From positions 1 to 25,497 of the forward strand of contig WTHO01000021.1 in assembly GCA_011523115.1 (NCBI GenBank): a stretch of DNA of 25,497 nt, written 5' to 3'. Shown piece by piece: positions 1 through 7,452 of the stretch; position 1 is the first letter of the stretch, and each line of letters opens with the position of its first letter. The DNA is from Halieaceae bacterium. Lineage in GTDB: Bacteria > Pseudomonadota > Gammaproteobacteria > Pseudomonadales > Halieaceae. Both the position numbers and the translations under genes were made by a program. Below the pieces are notes generated by a model that was given only the letters and a program-made list of their open reading frames with translations, was not told the DNA's origin and ran no database searches.

Positions 1-2
1 GT

Positions 3-968
3 CTGGCTCAGACCCGCGACGATGACCCCACACTAGAGCGAGTGCTCAATACGCCGCCGCGGGGCATCGGCAGCAAGACGGTGGAGAAGCTCAGAGAAGT
101 CGCACGAGCGGAGCAAGTTCCAATGTGGCGGGCGATCCACCTCACCCGGGAACGCGCGCTGCTGCCAGCGCGAGCGCTCGCCGCATTGGCCAATTTTCAG
201 GCGCTGATTGATGACCTCGATCAGTCTTCCGAGACGCTTCCGCTCGACGAACTCACCGAGCACGCGATCGACGTGACAGGTCTGCTTGATTATCACCGCT
301 CCGAAAAGGGCGAGCGGGGCCAGGCCCGAGTGGAGAATCTTCAGGAGCTGGTCACCGCAACGCGCCTCTATGAGCCAGAGGACGAGACCATTAGCCCGTT
401 GCAAGCCTTTCTTGATAGTGCGGCGCTGGATGCCGGCGAGGGTCAGGCCGACCCTTACGAAGACAGTATTCAGATGATGACCTTGCACTCTGCGAAAGGG
501 CTCGAGTTTCCGTTGGTATTTATTGCAGGAATGGAAGAAAACCTGTTTCCCCATCAGATGTCTCTTGAAGAGCCCGGCCGTCTGGAGGAAGAGCGGCGGT
601 TAGCCTACGTGGGCATTACCCGGGCAATGAAGAAACTGGTCGTCACTTACGCTGAGAACCGGCGCCTCCATGGAGGGGATATGTACAACAGCCCCTCCCG
701 CTTTATCCGGGAGATTCCCAGAGAGCTACTCGAGGAAGTCCGCTTGAACGGCTCCGTGTCACGGCCTGTGGGGTCCTTGGCGGGCGCCTCACTCAGTGAA
801 CCCCCGGTAGAGGGTATTGATTTAGGACGCCGGGTCATCCATCAGGTATTTGGTGAGGGTGTCGTCACGCAGTTCGAGGGTCGGGGGAGCAACGCCCGGG
901 TTGAGGTGAATTTCAGTGAAGGTAGTAAGTGGCTTGTGCTTCAATATGCCAATCTAACGGTGCTGTAG
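3..968 (+). CDS. uvrD: DNA helicase II UvrD, C-terminal part (5' end outside window)
   Basis: The open frame runs in from the left edge (first full codon at 3) and ends at TAG 966-968, giving about 321 residues of a protein usually near 720. It is the second half of a superfamily 1A 3'-5' DNA helicase. The visible 2B/2A region contains NTPPRGIG, the helicase motif V region MTLHSAKGLEFP, motif VI EERRLAYVGITRAM, and the C-terminal tail with FGEGVV and KWLVLQYA, which fits UvrD better than Rep. UvrD unwinds DNA in nucleotide excision repair and methyl-directed mismatch repair and strips RecA filaments. A GTG at 42 is an internal codon, not the start, because homology continues upstream of it to the edge. 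The next gene, dctP, begins only 9 bases after the stop. Confidence 0.96.
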   Translation: MAQTRDDDPTLERVLNTPPRGIGSKTVEKLREVARAEQVPMWRAIHLTRERALLPARALAALANFQALIDDLDQSSETLPLDELTEHAIDVTGLLDYHRSEKGERGQARVENLQELVTATRLYEPEDETISPLQAFLDSAALDAGEGQADPYEDSIQMMTLHSAKGLEFPLVFIAGMEENLFPHQMSLEEPGRLEEERRLAYVGITRAMKKLVVTYAENRRLHGGDMYNSPSRFIREIPRELLEEVRLNGSVSRPVGSLAGASLSEPPVEGIDLGRRVIHQVFGEGVVTQFEGRGSNARVEVNFSEGSKWLVLQYANLTVL

Positions 969-977
969 GGTTTGGTC

Positions 978-2141
978 ATGCGCGAGAAACAGGTACTTCC
1001 CGTCGTTGTGGTTGCTCTTACCGCGGCGCTTGTGGCGGTGGTAGCGCTTTGGACCATGGATCGAGTTGGCCGCGGCGGCACCGCAACGGTGATTTCGTCG
1101 GGGCCCGACAAAGTCATTGAGTGGAAGCTCGTCACCACATGGCCGAAAGGATTACCTGGTTTGGGAGCGGCGCCCGAAAATTTTGCCCGGCGAGTTAACG
1201 AGGCATCGGGTGGTCGGATGCGCATCAAGGTGTTCGGGGCGGGCGAGATCGTGCCTGCTTTTGAGGTGTTCGATGCGGTATCACGAGGTGTCGCCGAGGC
1301 CGGTCATGGCGCCGCTTATTATTGGAAGGGCAAAATTCCAGCAGCGGTTTTTTACACGGCAGTCCCTTTCGGTATGACCGCACAGGAGGCGAACGGATGG
1401 CTCCACTATGGGGGCGGCCTCGAGTTGTGGCGAGAGCTGTACGCGCCATTCGGCGTAGTGCCCTTTGCCGGTGGTAGCACAGGCGTTCAGATGGCCGGCT
1501 GGTTCAATACTCGCCTAAAAAGCCGTGCTGATTTACAGGGCCTGAAAATGCGCATCCCTGGCCTCGCCGGTGAGGTTTTCGATGCGGCGGGCGGCTCCGC
1601 CGTCAGGATTGCGGGTGGCGAGGTTTATACGTCGATGCAAACCGGAGTCATTGATGCCGTCGAGTGGGTGGGACCCTACAACGACCGCACGTTGGGTCTG
1701 ATGGAAGTCGGTGACTATTACTACTACCCCGGTTGGCATGAGCCGGGCGCCATGCTTGAAACTATCGTGAATGAGGAGGCGCTGGCTGCGTTGCCAGATG
1801 ATTTACAAGCCATAGTGCGGATCGCCGCGCGGGCGACCAATACGGACATGTTGGATGACTTTACGGCCAACAACAGTGAGTCATTACAGATCCTGCTGCG
1901 CGAATTTGATACCGAAGTGCTGCCCTTGCCTGAAGACGTATTGGATGCACTCTATGAGAGTAGTCAGAAGGCTATCCAAGCACTGGTTGAGTCGGACCCC
2001 ATGGCGGCGAAAATTGCGGCGTCTTATTTTGAATTTGCTGAAAAAGTGCGGACTTACCATGAGATTTCGGAACGGGGGTACCTCAATGCCCGGGATCGCT
2101 TACTGCCCCCGGTAACCCTTACTGCGGGATCGGCCGAGTGA
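978..2141 (+). CDS. dctP: TRAP transporter substrate-binding protein (DctP/TakP type)
   Basis: This is a 387-residue periplasmic solute receptor of a tripartite ATP-independent periplasmic (TRAP) transporter. A hydrophobic segment at residues 7-25 should export it or anchor it; I see no clear lipobox. Family signatures include WKLVTTWPKG (49-58), the FNTRLKS region near 176, LKMRIPG (189-195) whose Arg192 is the position that normally pairs with the substrate carboxylate, EWVGPYND near 229 and YYYYPGWHEPG near 247. These resemble the alpha-keto acid receptors (TakP-like), so a small organic anion is the likely ligand, but the substrate cannot be read from sequence. ATG 978 is preferred over TTG 972 because AGGG lies about 8 bases upstream of it. 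The gene lies on the opposite strand from its presumed membrane partners (3955-4470 and 2591-3955), and its last 23 bases overlap the thioesterase gene. Confidence 0.93.
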   Translation: MREKQVLPVVVVALTAALVAVVALWTMDRVGRGGTATVISSGPDKVIEWKLVTTWPKGLPGLGAAPENFARRVNEASGGRMRIKVFGAGEIVPAFEVFDAVSRGVAEAGHGAAYYWKGKIPAAVFYTAVPFGMTAQEANGWLHYGGGLELWRELYAPFGVVPFAGGSTGVQMAGWFNTRLKSRADLQGLKMRIPGLAGEVFDAAGGSAVRIAGGEVYTSMQTGVIDAVEWVGPYNDRTLGLMEVGDYYYYPGWHEPGAMLETIVNEEALAALPDDLQAIVRIAARATNTDMLDDFTANNSESLQILLREFDTEVLPLPEDVLDALYESSQKAIQALVESDPMAAKIAASYFEFAEKVRTYHEISERGYLNARDRLLPPVTLTAGSAE

Positions 2142-2517
2142 GTTTATTTTCGTCTATCGCGACATAAATGAATTCGCCTTCCGTGACTTTCAGGGGCTCG
2201 CCATCCTGCTTCGCGTTAATCCAGACCTCCACAAGAATGCGCACAGAACTTCTACCGGTTTCCAGAACATCACAGTAACAACTCACTACCGCGCCAACAT
2301 GAACGGGCGTCAGAAACGACATACCCTCAATAGCAACTGTTGCCACACGGCCTTCGGCCAGCTCTGAAGCCGTGATGCTGCCCGCCAGATCCATTTGTGA
2401 CAGCAACCAGCCGCCAAAAATATCACCATTAGCATTGGTATCCTTTGGCATGGCAATGGTCTGTAGTGCCAGCTCGCCATAGGGTAGAGGGCTGGTATCG
2501 AGTTCTTCCACGGACAT
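2119..2517 (-). CDS. yciA: acyl-CoA thioesterase, YciA family
   Basis: This 132-residue hotdog-fold protein hydrolyses acyl-CoA to free acid and CoA in the cytosol. The hallmark DTNANGDIFGGW (26-37) with the following LLSQMD contains the conserved acidic residue of the YciA/BFIT group, and EGMSFLTPVHVG matches the second conserved block. Length agrees with E. coli YciA. The frame stays open to 2565, but ATG 2517 is preceded by a good GGAGG (2523-2527), so that start is chosen. It lies 73 bases downstream of dctM on the same strand and may be co-transcribed with dctQM. Its 3' end overlaps dctP convergently by 23 bases. The link to the transporter, for instance through CoA esters of imported acids, is inference. 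Confidence 0.92.
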   Translation of the reverse strand: MSVEELDTSPLPYGELALQTIAMPKDTNANGDIFGGWLLSQMDLAGSITASELAEGRVATVAIEGMSFLTPVHVGAVVSCYCDVLETGRSSVRILVEVWINAKQDGEPLKVTEGEFIYVAIDENKLTRPIPQ

Positions 2518-2522
2518 GGCTG

Positions 2523-2527
2523 CCTCC
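2523..2527 (-). promoter_or_regulatory. Shine-Dalgarno GGAGG deciding the yciA start
   Basis: Read on the - strand, GGAGG lies 5 bases before ATG 2517. The upstream in-frame codon at 2565 has no comparable site, so this supports the shorter 132-residue protein. Confidence 0.75.
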
Positions 2528-2590
2528 AAGGTCTGACTATAAAACTGACCAACCGGTCTGCGCATTGGCGCCGATCGGCTGCCTCGGTGA

Positions 2591-3955
2591 TTATCGCCCC
2601 AAAACCTCGGGCAGCCATAGCACGAGGTTCGGCCATCGCCACATCAGCACGAGCAGTAACAGCTGGATTAAGACGAAGGGTAAAACACCGGCATAGATCG
2701 CGCGAGTGCTGACGGTATCCGGAGCCACCCCGCGAAGATAGAACAAGGCAAAGCCGAAGGGCGGTGTGAGGAATGAAGTTTGCAGATTCACAGCGATCAT
2801 GACACCCAGCCAGATCGGATCAAAACCCATGGATAGCAGAACGGGTCCAACGACGGGCACCACGACGAACGTGATCTCGATGAAGTCTAAAATAAAGCCC
2901 AGTAAAAACATGACCAACATGACGACAAGCAACGCCATGTGAGGTCCACCGCCTAACCCCTCAAAGAATGCCTCGATGAGTGCGTCGCCACCAAATCCGC
3001 GGAAGACCAGCGAGAAGATGGCGGCCCCGATCAGAATCAGGAAGACCATACTGGTGGTGTAAAGGGTGGACCGGGAAATGTCCTGTAAAACGGAAAACGT
3101 GAGCGCACCTCTTGCAAGCGCAAGCAGCAAAGCGCCGGTAGCACCCACGCCCGCCGCCTCGGTGGGTGTAGCGGCGCCGACGAGAATGGAGCCCAGAACC
3201 AAGACGATCAATCCAAGTGGTGGCAGCACTGCTTTGATGGCGGCTGCAGAGTCGGTTTTCTCCATTTTGGCGGGGGGTGCGGTGTCAGGTTGCCAGGCGG
3301 CGCGCAAGAGCACATATGCCAGATACATCATCACCAGTGTGATGCCTGGCATCATTGCTCCAATAAACAGATCCCCTACCGATACCGTATCAGTATTGAT
3401 GATGTTCATTCGGAGTTGGGCCTGTTGATACGCGCTGGACATGATGTCGCCCAACAAAACCAGAGCGATGGACGGCGGAATGATCTGGCCAAGTGTGCCC
3501 GTCGCGCAGATCGTGCCCGTCGCCAGCTGGGGCTGGTAGCCCGCCCTGAGCATGCTGGGCAGGGCGAGCACGCCCATTGTGACGACGGTTGCACCGACAA
3601 TGCCCGTGCTAGCGGCAAGCAGTGCCCCCACGACAATGACCGCAACGCCAAGCCCCCCCGGCCGCTCGCCGAATAGCCCAGCCATATTGGCCAACAGATC
3701 CTCAGATATTTTCGCTCGCTCAAGTACGACGCCCATCAGGATAAAGAGCGGTACGGCCACCAGCGTTTCGTTTCCCATGGTGCCGAAAATACGACCGGTG
3801 AGAGCGGTCAGGTAATCGGGATCAAAGTGCCCGATGAGAATGCCGAGCGCGGCGAAGCCCAGAGCGGTGCCCCCCAGGGTCAGTGCGACGGGGAAGCCGA
3901 GTAGCAGAATGGCGCATACCGCGACGAACATGGCCAGGGCGAGTTGGCCCTCCAT
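2591..3955 (-). CDS. dctM: TRAP transporter large permease (DctM)
   Basis: A very hydrophobic 454-residue protein with roughly 12 transmembrane segments, the usual size of the DctM/SiaM ion-coupled permease. Characteristic stretches are GFPVALTLGG near the N-terminus, ASTGIVGATVVTMG, the conserved TGTLGQIIPPS loop, and FILDFIEITF plus the LTPPFGFALFY re-entrant region near the C-terminus. It sits in the inner membrane, where it uses a sodium gradient to import the substrate delivered by DctP. The ATG at 3955-3953 overlaps the TGA of dctQ by one base (TGATG), a classical translational coupling junction; a GTG at 3958 is one codon earlier. The subfamily features match keto-acid or mannitol/chloroaromatic type TRAP permeases. 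Confidence 0.95.
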   Translation of the reverse strand: MEGQLALAMFVAVCAILLLGFPVALTLGGTALGFAALGILIGHFDPDYLTALTGRIFGTMGNETLVAVPLFILMGVVLERAKISEDLLANMAGLFGERPGGLGVAVIVVGALLAASTGIVGATVVTMGVLALPSMLRAGYQPQLATGTICATGTLGQIIPPSIALVLLGDIMSSAYQQAQLRMNIINTDTVSVGDLFIGAMMPGITLVMMYLAYVLLRAAWQPDTAPPAKMEKTDSAAAIKAVLPPLGLIVLVLGSILVGAATPTEAAGVGATGALLLALARGALTFSVLQDISRSTLYTTSMVFLILIGAAIFSLVFRGFGGDALIEAFFEGLGGGPHMALLVVMLVMFLLGFILDFIEITFVVVPVVGPVLLSMGFDPIWLGVMIAVNLQTSFLTPPFGFALFYLRGVAPDTVSTRAIYAGVLPFVLIQLLLLVLMWRWPNLVLWLPEVLGR

Positions 3956-4470
3956 CACCGCGCATCCTTTTGGCGCAATACATCCAGAGCGCTGAGGAGT
4001 TGTGACAGCGCCTGTAACGCCAGCAAGGCTGCCATAGCGGGGATCAGCCCCTTGAGCAGATAGACAAACGGCAATCCGCCCGGTTCAGGGGATGCCTCCC
4101 TCGCTGACCAGCTGTCCACAACGTAATCCCAAGACCCCCATCCAATGAGAGCGCAAATCGGCAGTGTGAAAATGATGTGGCCCAGTGCGTTGACCCATGC
4201 CTGTTGCCGGGGTGTAAAAGACCGGTAGAAAATGTCGACGCGCACATGCTGATCAGCGCCAAGCGTGACGGCCGCTCCCAACATGAAGATCGCCGCGTGA
4301 AGATATTGCACGGATTCCTGCGCAGCGATCGCCCCTGTATTAAAGCCATAGCGCAGCACTACGATCACCAATACCAGCAGGGCCATAACAGGCACACACC
4401 ATGAGATTGCGCGGCCCAACCAGACAATGCTCGTATCCAGTTTGTTGGCCGGGTTTCCGCTTGGTGACAT
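3955..4470 (-). CDS. dctQ: TRAP transporter small permease (DctQ)
   Basis: A 171-residue membrane protein with four predicted hydrophobic helices. The DctQ signature is present: an RYGFNTG turn after the first helix, AQESVQYLHAAIFMLG in the second, and the following DQHVRVDIFY motif. DctQ packs against DctM in the inner membrane and is needed for TRAP transport. The frame is open to an ATG at 4512, but that codon has its purine-rich sequence almost touching it. ATG 4470 gives a normal N-terminus and has GGGA upstream, so I use it, with moderate certainty. The gene heads a dctQ-dctM unit divergent from yaaA. Confidence 0.9.
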   Translation of the reverse strand: MSPSGNPANKLDTSIVWLGRAISWCVPVMALLVLVIVVLRYGFNTGAIAAQESVQYLHAAIFMLGAAVTLGADQHVRVDIFYRSFTPRQQAWVNALGHIIFTLPICALIGWGSWDYVVDSWSAREASPEPGGLPFVYLLKGLIPAMAALLALQALSQLLSALDVLRQKDAR

Positions 4471-4545
4471 GAGAATCCCACGGTTTTTATCGTCGACGTG
4501 CAAGGTTATCATTCCGCCCCAATAGATTGCAGGAGAGGCAGGCCC

Positions 4546-5328
4546 GTGCTTTCCATACTTTCGCCGGCCAAGACGCTGGATTACGAGACCGCCCCGACCA
4601 CTAAAAAGTCTACCCAGCCCCTGTTTGTTGAGCAGGCGGCATCACTTATCGAGACCGCACGCGAGCTCGATCCTGAGGGTATTCAGGCTTTGATGGGCGT
4701 CTCCGAGAAAATTGCGGCGCTCAATCATGAGCGCTTTATGAACTGGCAGCCCGACTTTTCTCTTCGAAACGCCAAACAATCAGTATTGGCGTTTAAGGGC
4801 GATGTTTACACCGGTCTTCAGGCTGACACCCTCAGTCAAGACGAGCTGGCCTTCGCGCAAAAGCACCTGCGCATTCTCTCTGGGCTTTACGGGCTGCTCA
4901 GGCCACTTGATTTGATGCAGCCTTACCGACTGGAGATGGGGCTGCCCTTCGAAAATTCAGGCGGAAAAAATCTTTACGAGTTCTGGGGGGAACAAATCAC
5001 TCAGACATTGAACAAGCACCTCAAGACCAGTGGTAGCCGGGTGCTTGTTAATCTCGCGTCTAACGAGTATTTCAAAGCGGTCAAACCAAAGTTACTGGAT
5101 GCTGAGGTGATTACCCCGCAATTCCGCGATTTGAAAAATGGGCAGTACAAGATGATTTCATTCTTTGCGAAAAAAGCGCGTGGCGTCATGGCGCGTTTTA
5201 TTATTCAAGAAGGTATGAATGATCCAGAGGGGCTCAAAGATTTCAGTGGAGATGGGTACTACTTTAGTGCTGAACATTCCTCGGAAAACGACTGGGTGTT
5301 TCTGAGAGATGCCCCGGCTCAGGGATGA
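4546..5328 (+). CDS. yaaA: peroxide stress protein YaaA (UPF0246)
   Basis: A 260-residue protein matching the YaaA/DUF328 family along its whole length: LSILSPAKTLDYET at the start, LAFKGDVYTGLQA, LRILSGLYGLLRPLDLMQPYRLEMG in the middle, NLASNEYFKAVKP and FFAKKARGVMARFI near the end. In E. coli YaaA limits intracellular iron and DNA damage during hydrogen peroxide stress and has a DNA-binding fold; the exact biochemical activity is unsettled. The start is GTG 4546, immediately before the family N-terminus LSILSPAKT, with a GGAGAGG-like ribosome site about 9 bases upstream. The 3' end overlaps the convergent FemAB-like gene by 10 bases. Confidence 0.95.
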   Translation: MLSILSPAKTLDYETAPTTKKSTQPLFVEQAASLIETARELDPEGIQALMGVSEKIAALNHERFMNWQPDFSLRNAKQSVLAFKGDVYTGLQADTLSQDELAFAQKHLRILSGLYGLLRPLDLMQPYRLEMGLPFENSGGKNLYEFWGEQITQTLNKHLKTSGSRVLVNLASNEYFKAVKPKLLDAEVITPQFRDLKNGQYKMISFFAKKARGVMARFIIQEGMNDPEGLKDFSGDGYYFSAEHSSENDWVFLRDAPAQG

Positions 5329-6470
5329 GCGTTCACTTGCTTGAAGGGTAAGAGCGCGGAGGCCTCTCGCTGATAGGCGCGAACGTGCTCCGATTCCTGC
5401 TTGGCAAATTGTGAGACCGCGTCTCGCAGGCGCGCGTCGCTGATCCAATGGTTTGAGAAAGTCAGCACGGGTTCGAATCCACGCTGGATCTTATGCTCGC
5501 CCTGGGCCCCCGGGTCGAAGCGGGACAGACCAGCCTCGATACAATACTCGATGCCGCGGTAGTAACAGGCCTCAAAATGCAGGTAATCAAATTCCGCTAC
5601 GCATCCCCAGTAGCGTCCATAGAGCGTCGTATCCCCCTCAAAAAATAGCGACGCAGCAACAGGCTGCTGATCCCGCTCGGCAAGGACCATTACCGGGCTC
5701 TGGCCTAGGCACGGGCACGTCTCGGTAAAGAACGCCTCCGTCAAATAACCGCCGTGTCCGGAGCGTTTTGCATAGGTCGTCTGATAGCAGTGGAAAAAGA
5801 ATTGCCAATGCTTTGACGTTATCTCATCGCCTTTGAGCGTCTTGAGTGACAGCCCTTGCTGGGCGATTCGGTCTCGCTCCCGCCGCAGATTTTTTCTTTT
5901 TCGGCTACTGAATCTGTCCAGGAAATCCTGAAAGTCGCGATAGCCCTGGTTGAACCAGTGAAACTGCGTGGTGAGCCTTTGGGGCATGTCGCAGTCACAA
6001 AGTTGCGTTGAGCTCGCCTCATCAAGAAACAGGACGTGCCAGCTTGAGACGTCCAGCGAATCGGTCAGGCCCTTGACCGCCTCGACAATGGCAGGCGCCC
6101 TGATACTGTGGTGATCAACGCAACCCAAGCGCTGTCCTGTCGCAGGTGTGAACGGAACTGCGGTGACCAGCTTTGGGTAGTACTGCAGGCCCATTCGCTG
6201 CCATGCGTCAGCCCATGACCAGTCAAAAACATATTCTCCGTAGCTGTGGGTCTTTAAGTAAGTCGGCATCATCCCGGCAGGTTCACCCGACAGTTCAATA
6301 GAGAGATGTGCGGGCTGCCAACCACTCTCGGTGGTAGTGCATCCCGATGCCTCCAATCCGTGCAGGAAATCCCAACTTAAAAAGGGGTCACCGTCACCAA
6401 AGCACTCTCGCCAAAGGACGGCATCGATCTCGGACATAGACCGATGCAATTTGGCTTCAACAGATTTCAC
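5319..6470 (-). CDS. FemAB/GNAT-like acyltransferase family protein (COG3146, PF04339-like)
   Basis: A 383-residue protein related to the proteobacterial family annotated as peptidoglycan biosynthesis/recognition or GNAT-like (FemAB_like). Recognisable features are an N-terminal HRSMSEIDAVLW, PFLSWDFLHGLEASG, the block YGEYVFDWSWADAW followed by YYPKLVTAVPFTPATGQR, FLDRFSSRKRKNLRRER in the middle, and GRYWGC, HFEACYYRGIEYCI and FDPGAQGEHKIQRGF near the end. These are typical of the family, whose substrate is unknown. The fold belongs with acyl-CoA or aminoacyl transferases, so a cytoplasmic or inner-face acyl transfer role is inferred. The start is uncertain: GTG 6470 lies 5 bases after the ubiA stop, the frame is open to 6542 inside ubiA, and ATG 6437 has no ribosome site. 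It is likely co-transcribed with ubiA. Confidence 0.82.
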   Translation of the reverse strand: MKSVEAKLHRSMSEIDAVLWRECFGDGDPFLSWDFLHGLEASGCTTTESGWQPAHLSIELSGEPAGMMPTYLKTHSYGEYVFDWSWADAWQRMGLQYYPKLVTAVPFTPATGQRLGCVDHHSIRAPAIVEAVKGLTDSLDVSSWHVLFLDEASSTQLCDCDMPQRLTTQFHWFNQGYRDFQDFLDRFSSRKRKNLRRERDRIAQQGLSLKTLKGDEITSKHWQFFFHCYQTTYAKRSGHGGYLTEAFFTETCPCLGQSPVMVLAERDQQPVAASLFFEGDTTLYGRYWGCVAEFDYLHFEACYYRGIEYCIEAGLSRFDPGAQGEHKIQRGFEPVLTFSNHWISDARLRDAVSQFAKQESEHVRAYQREASALLPFKQVNAHP

Positions 6471-6475
6471 AGTGC

Positions 6476-7384
6476 TCAGACCGCTACTCCGCCTAGCCAA
6501 AAGTGCCCGCAGAGACCCAGCAAAATCAGCAGACCGATCCACTTGCTTTGATTAAACGCGGCAAAGCATTGGTTGACGTCTCGGCCCCTGATCAGCCAAA
6601 GATGCCTGACGAACATGATGCCGACGGTGACCACCGCCGCGTAGTAGGGCGCCCCGAGATCAAAGGCGACGCCGCATTGCCAAAACGCGATCAGGCAGAA
6701 ACACTGTAGAAGGCCGATGAGACGCACATCAAGGTCACCGAACAGAATCGCGGTGGACTTGATGCCGATGGACAAGTCATCCTCACGATCAACCATCGCG
6801 TATTGGGTGTCGTAGACCACCGTCCATAACACGTTAGCCGTAAACAACCACCACAGCGCCGTGGGAAGGGAGTTGGTGCTGGCCGCAAATGCCATGGGAA
6901 TGCTCCACGAAAAAGCTAATCCCAGCACCACCTGGGGCCAATGGGTAACGCGCTTCATCAGCGGATACACCATCGCCAGCGCTGCACCGGCGATAGACAG
7001 CTTTATGGTGAGCGGATTGGTTAATGCCACCAGCCCCAGCGCAACCGCCAGTAATAACAGCAGTAAAGCAAACGCCTCTTTGACCGTAAGCACGCCAGTG
7101 ACCAGAGGCCGCAGCCGCGTTCGCTCTACGTGGCCATCAAGATTCCGGTCAGCCAGGTCGTTCGCGATGCATCCCGCAGCGCGCATGATGACCGCGCCCG
7201 CTAAAAAAATGGCCAGCAAGCGGAGGCTGGGGTAGCCCTCGTTGGCTAAAACCACGCCCCACAGCGTTGGCGCGAGCAGCAAAAACGTTCCGATCGGTTT
7301 GTCGAAACGCATGATTTCCACCGCGCCTCGCCACTTGCTGACGGTGGGTGGGTAAGGGGCTTCAGGAGAGGCAGATTCGGTCAA
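6476..7384 (-). CDS. ubiA: 4-hydroxybenzoate polyprenyltransferase UbiA
   Basis: An integral membrane prenyltransferase that attaches the polyprenyl tail to 4-hydroxybenzoate in ubiquinone synthesis. Both magnesium/diphosphate-binding Asp-rich motifs are seen: NDLADRNLDGHVERT and YDTQYAMVDREDD. Other family blocks are MRFDKPIGTFLLLAPTLWG, YPLMKRVTHWPQVVLG and SWSIPMAFAA. About eight or nine hydrophobic helices follow. No ATG lies where the family normally begins. The candidate starts are TTG 7384 (302 aa, used here), GTG 7321 (281 aa, with GAGG upstream but a slightly short N-terminus) and TTG 7489, which would overlap recG. The gene follows recG and precedes the FemAB-like gene, probably in one transcript. 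Confidence 0.9.
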   Translation of the reverse strand: MTESASPEAPYPPTVSKWRGAVEIMRFDKPIGTFLLLAPTLWGVVLANEGYPSLRLLAIFLAGAVIMRAAGCIANDLADRNLDGHVERTRLRPLVTGVLTVKEAFALLLLLLAVALGLVALTNPLTIKLSIAGAALAMVYPLMKRVTHWPQVVLGLAFSWSIPMAFAASTNSLPTALWWLFTANVLWTVVYDTQYAMVDREDDLSIGIKSTAILFGDLDVRLIGLLQCFCLIAFWQCGVAFDLGAPYYAAVVTVGIMFVRHLWLIRGRDVNQCFAAFNQSKWIGLLILLGLCGHFWLGGVAV

Positions 7385-7452
7385 CGTAGGCGGTTCGTCT
7401 CGATCGGCTCGACAGTCTAGCGATGTGCGGAAGGGGATGCGACACCCCGGGA

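Noticed and set aside
33..554. 173-codon open frame antisense to uvrD
   Set aside because: It lies fully inside the clear UvrD coding region, has no family resemblance and reflects GC-rich codon structure.
3290..3676. Open frame on + strand across dctM
   Set aside because: Shadow of the membrane protein gene; the composition is Cys/His/Arg rich with no recognisable domain.
4491..4498. 8-base palindrome CGTCGACG in the dctQ-yaaA divergent region
   Set aside because: Too short and isolated to call an operator; no second copy seen nearby.
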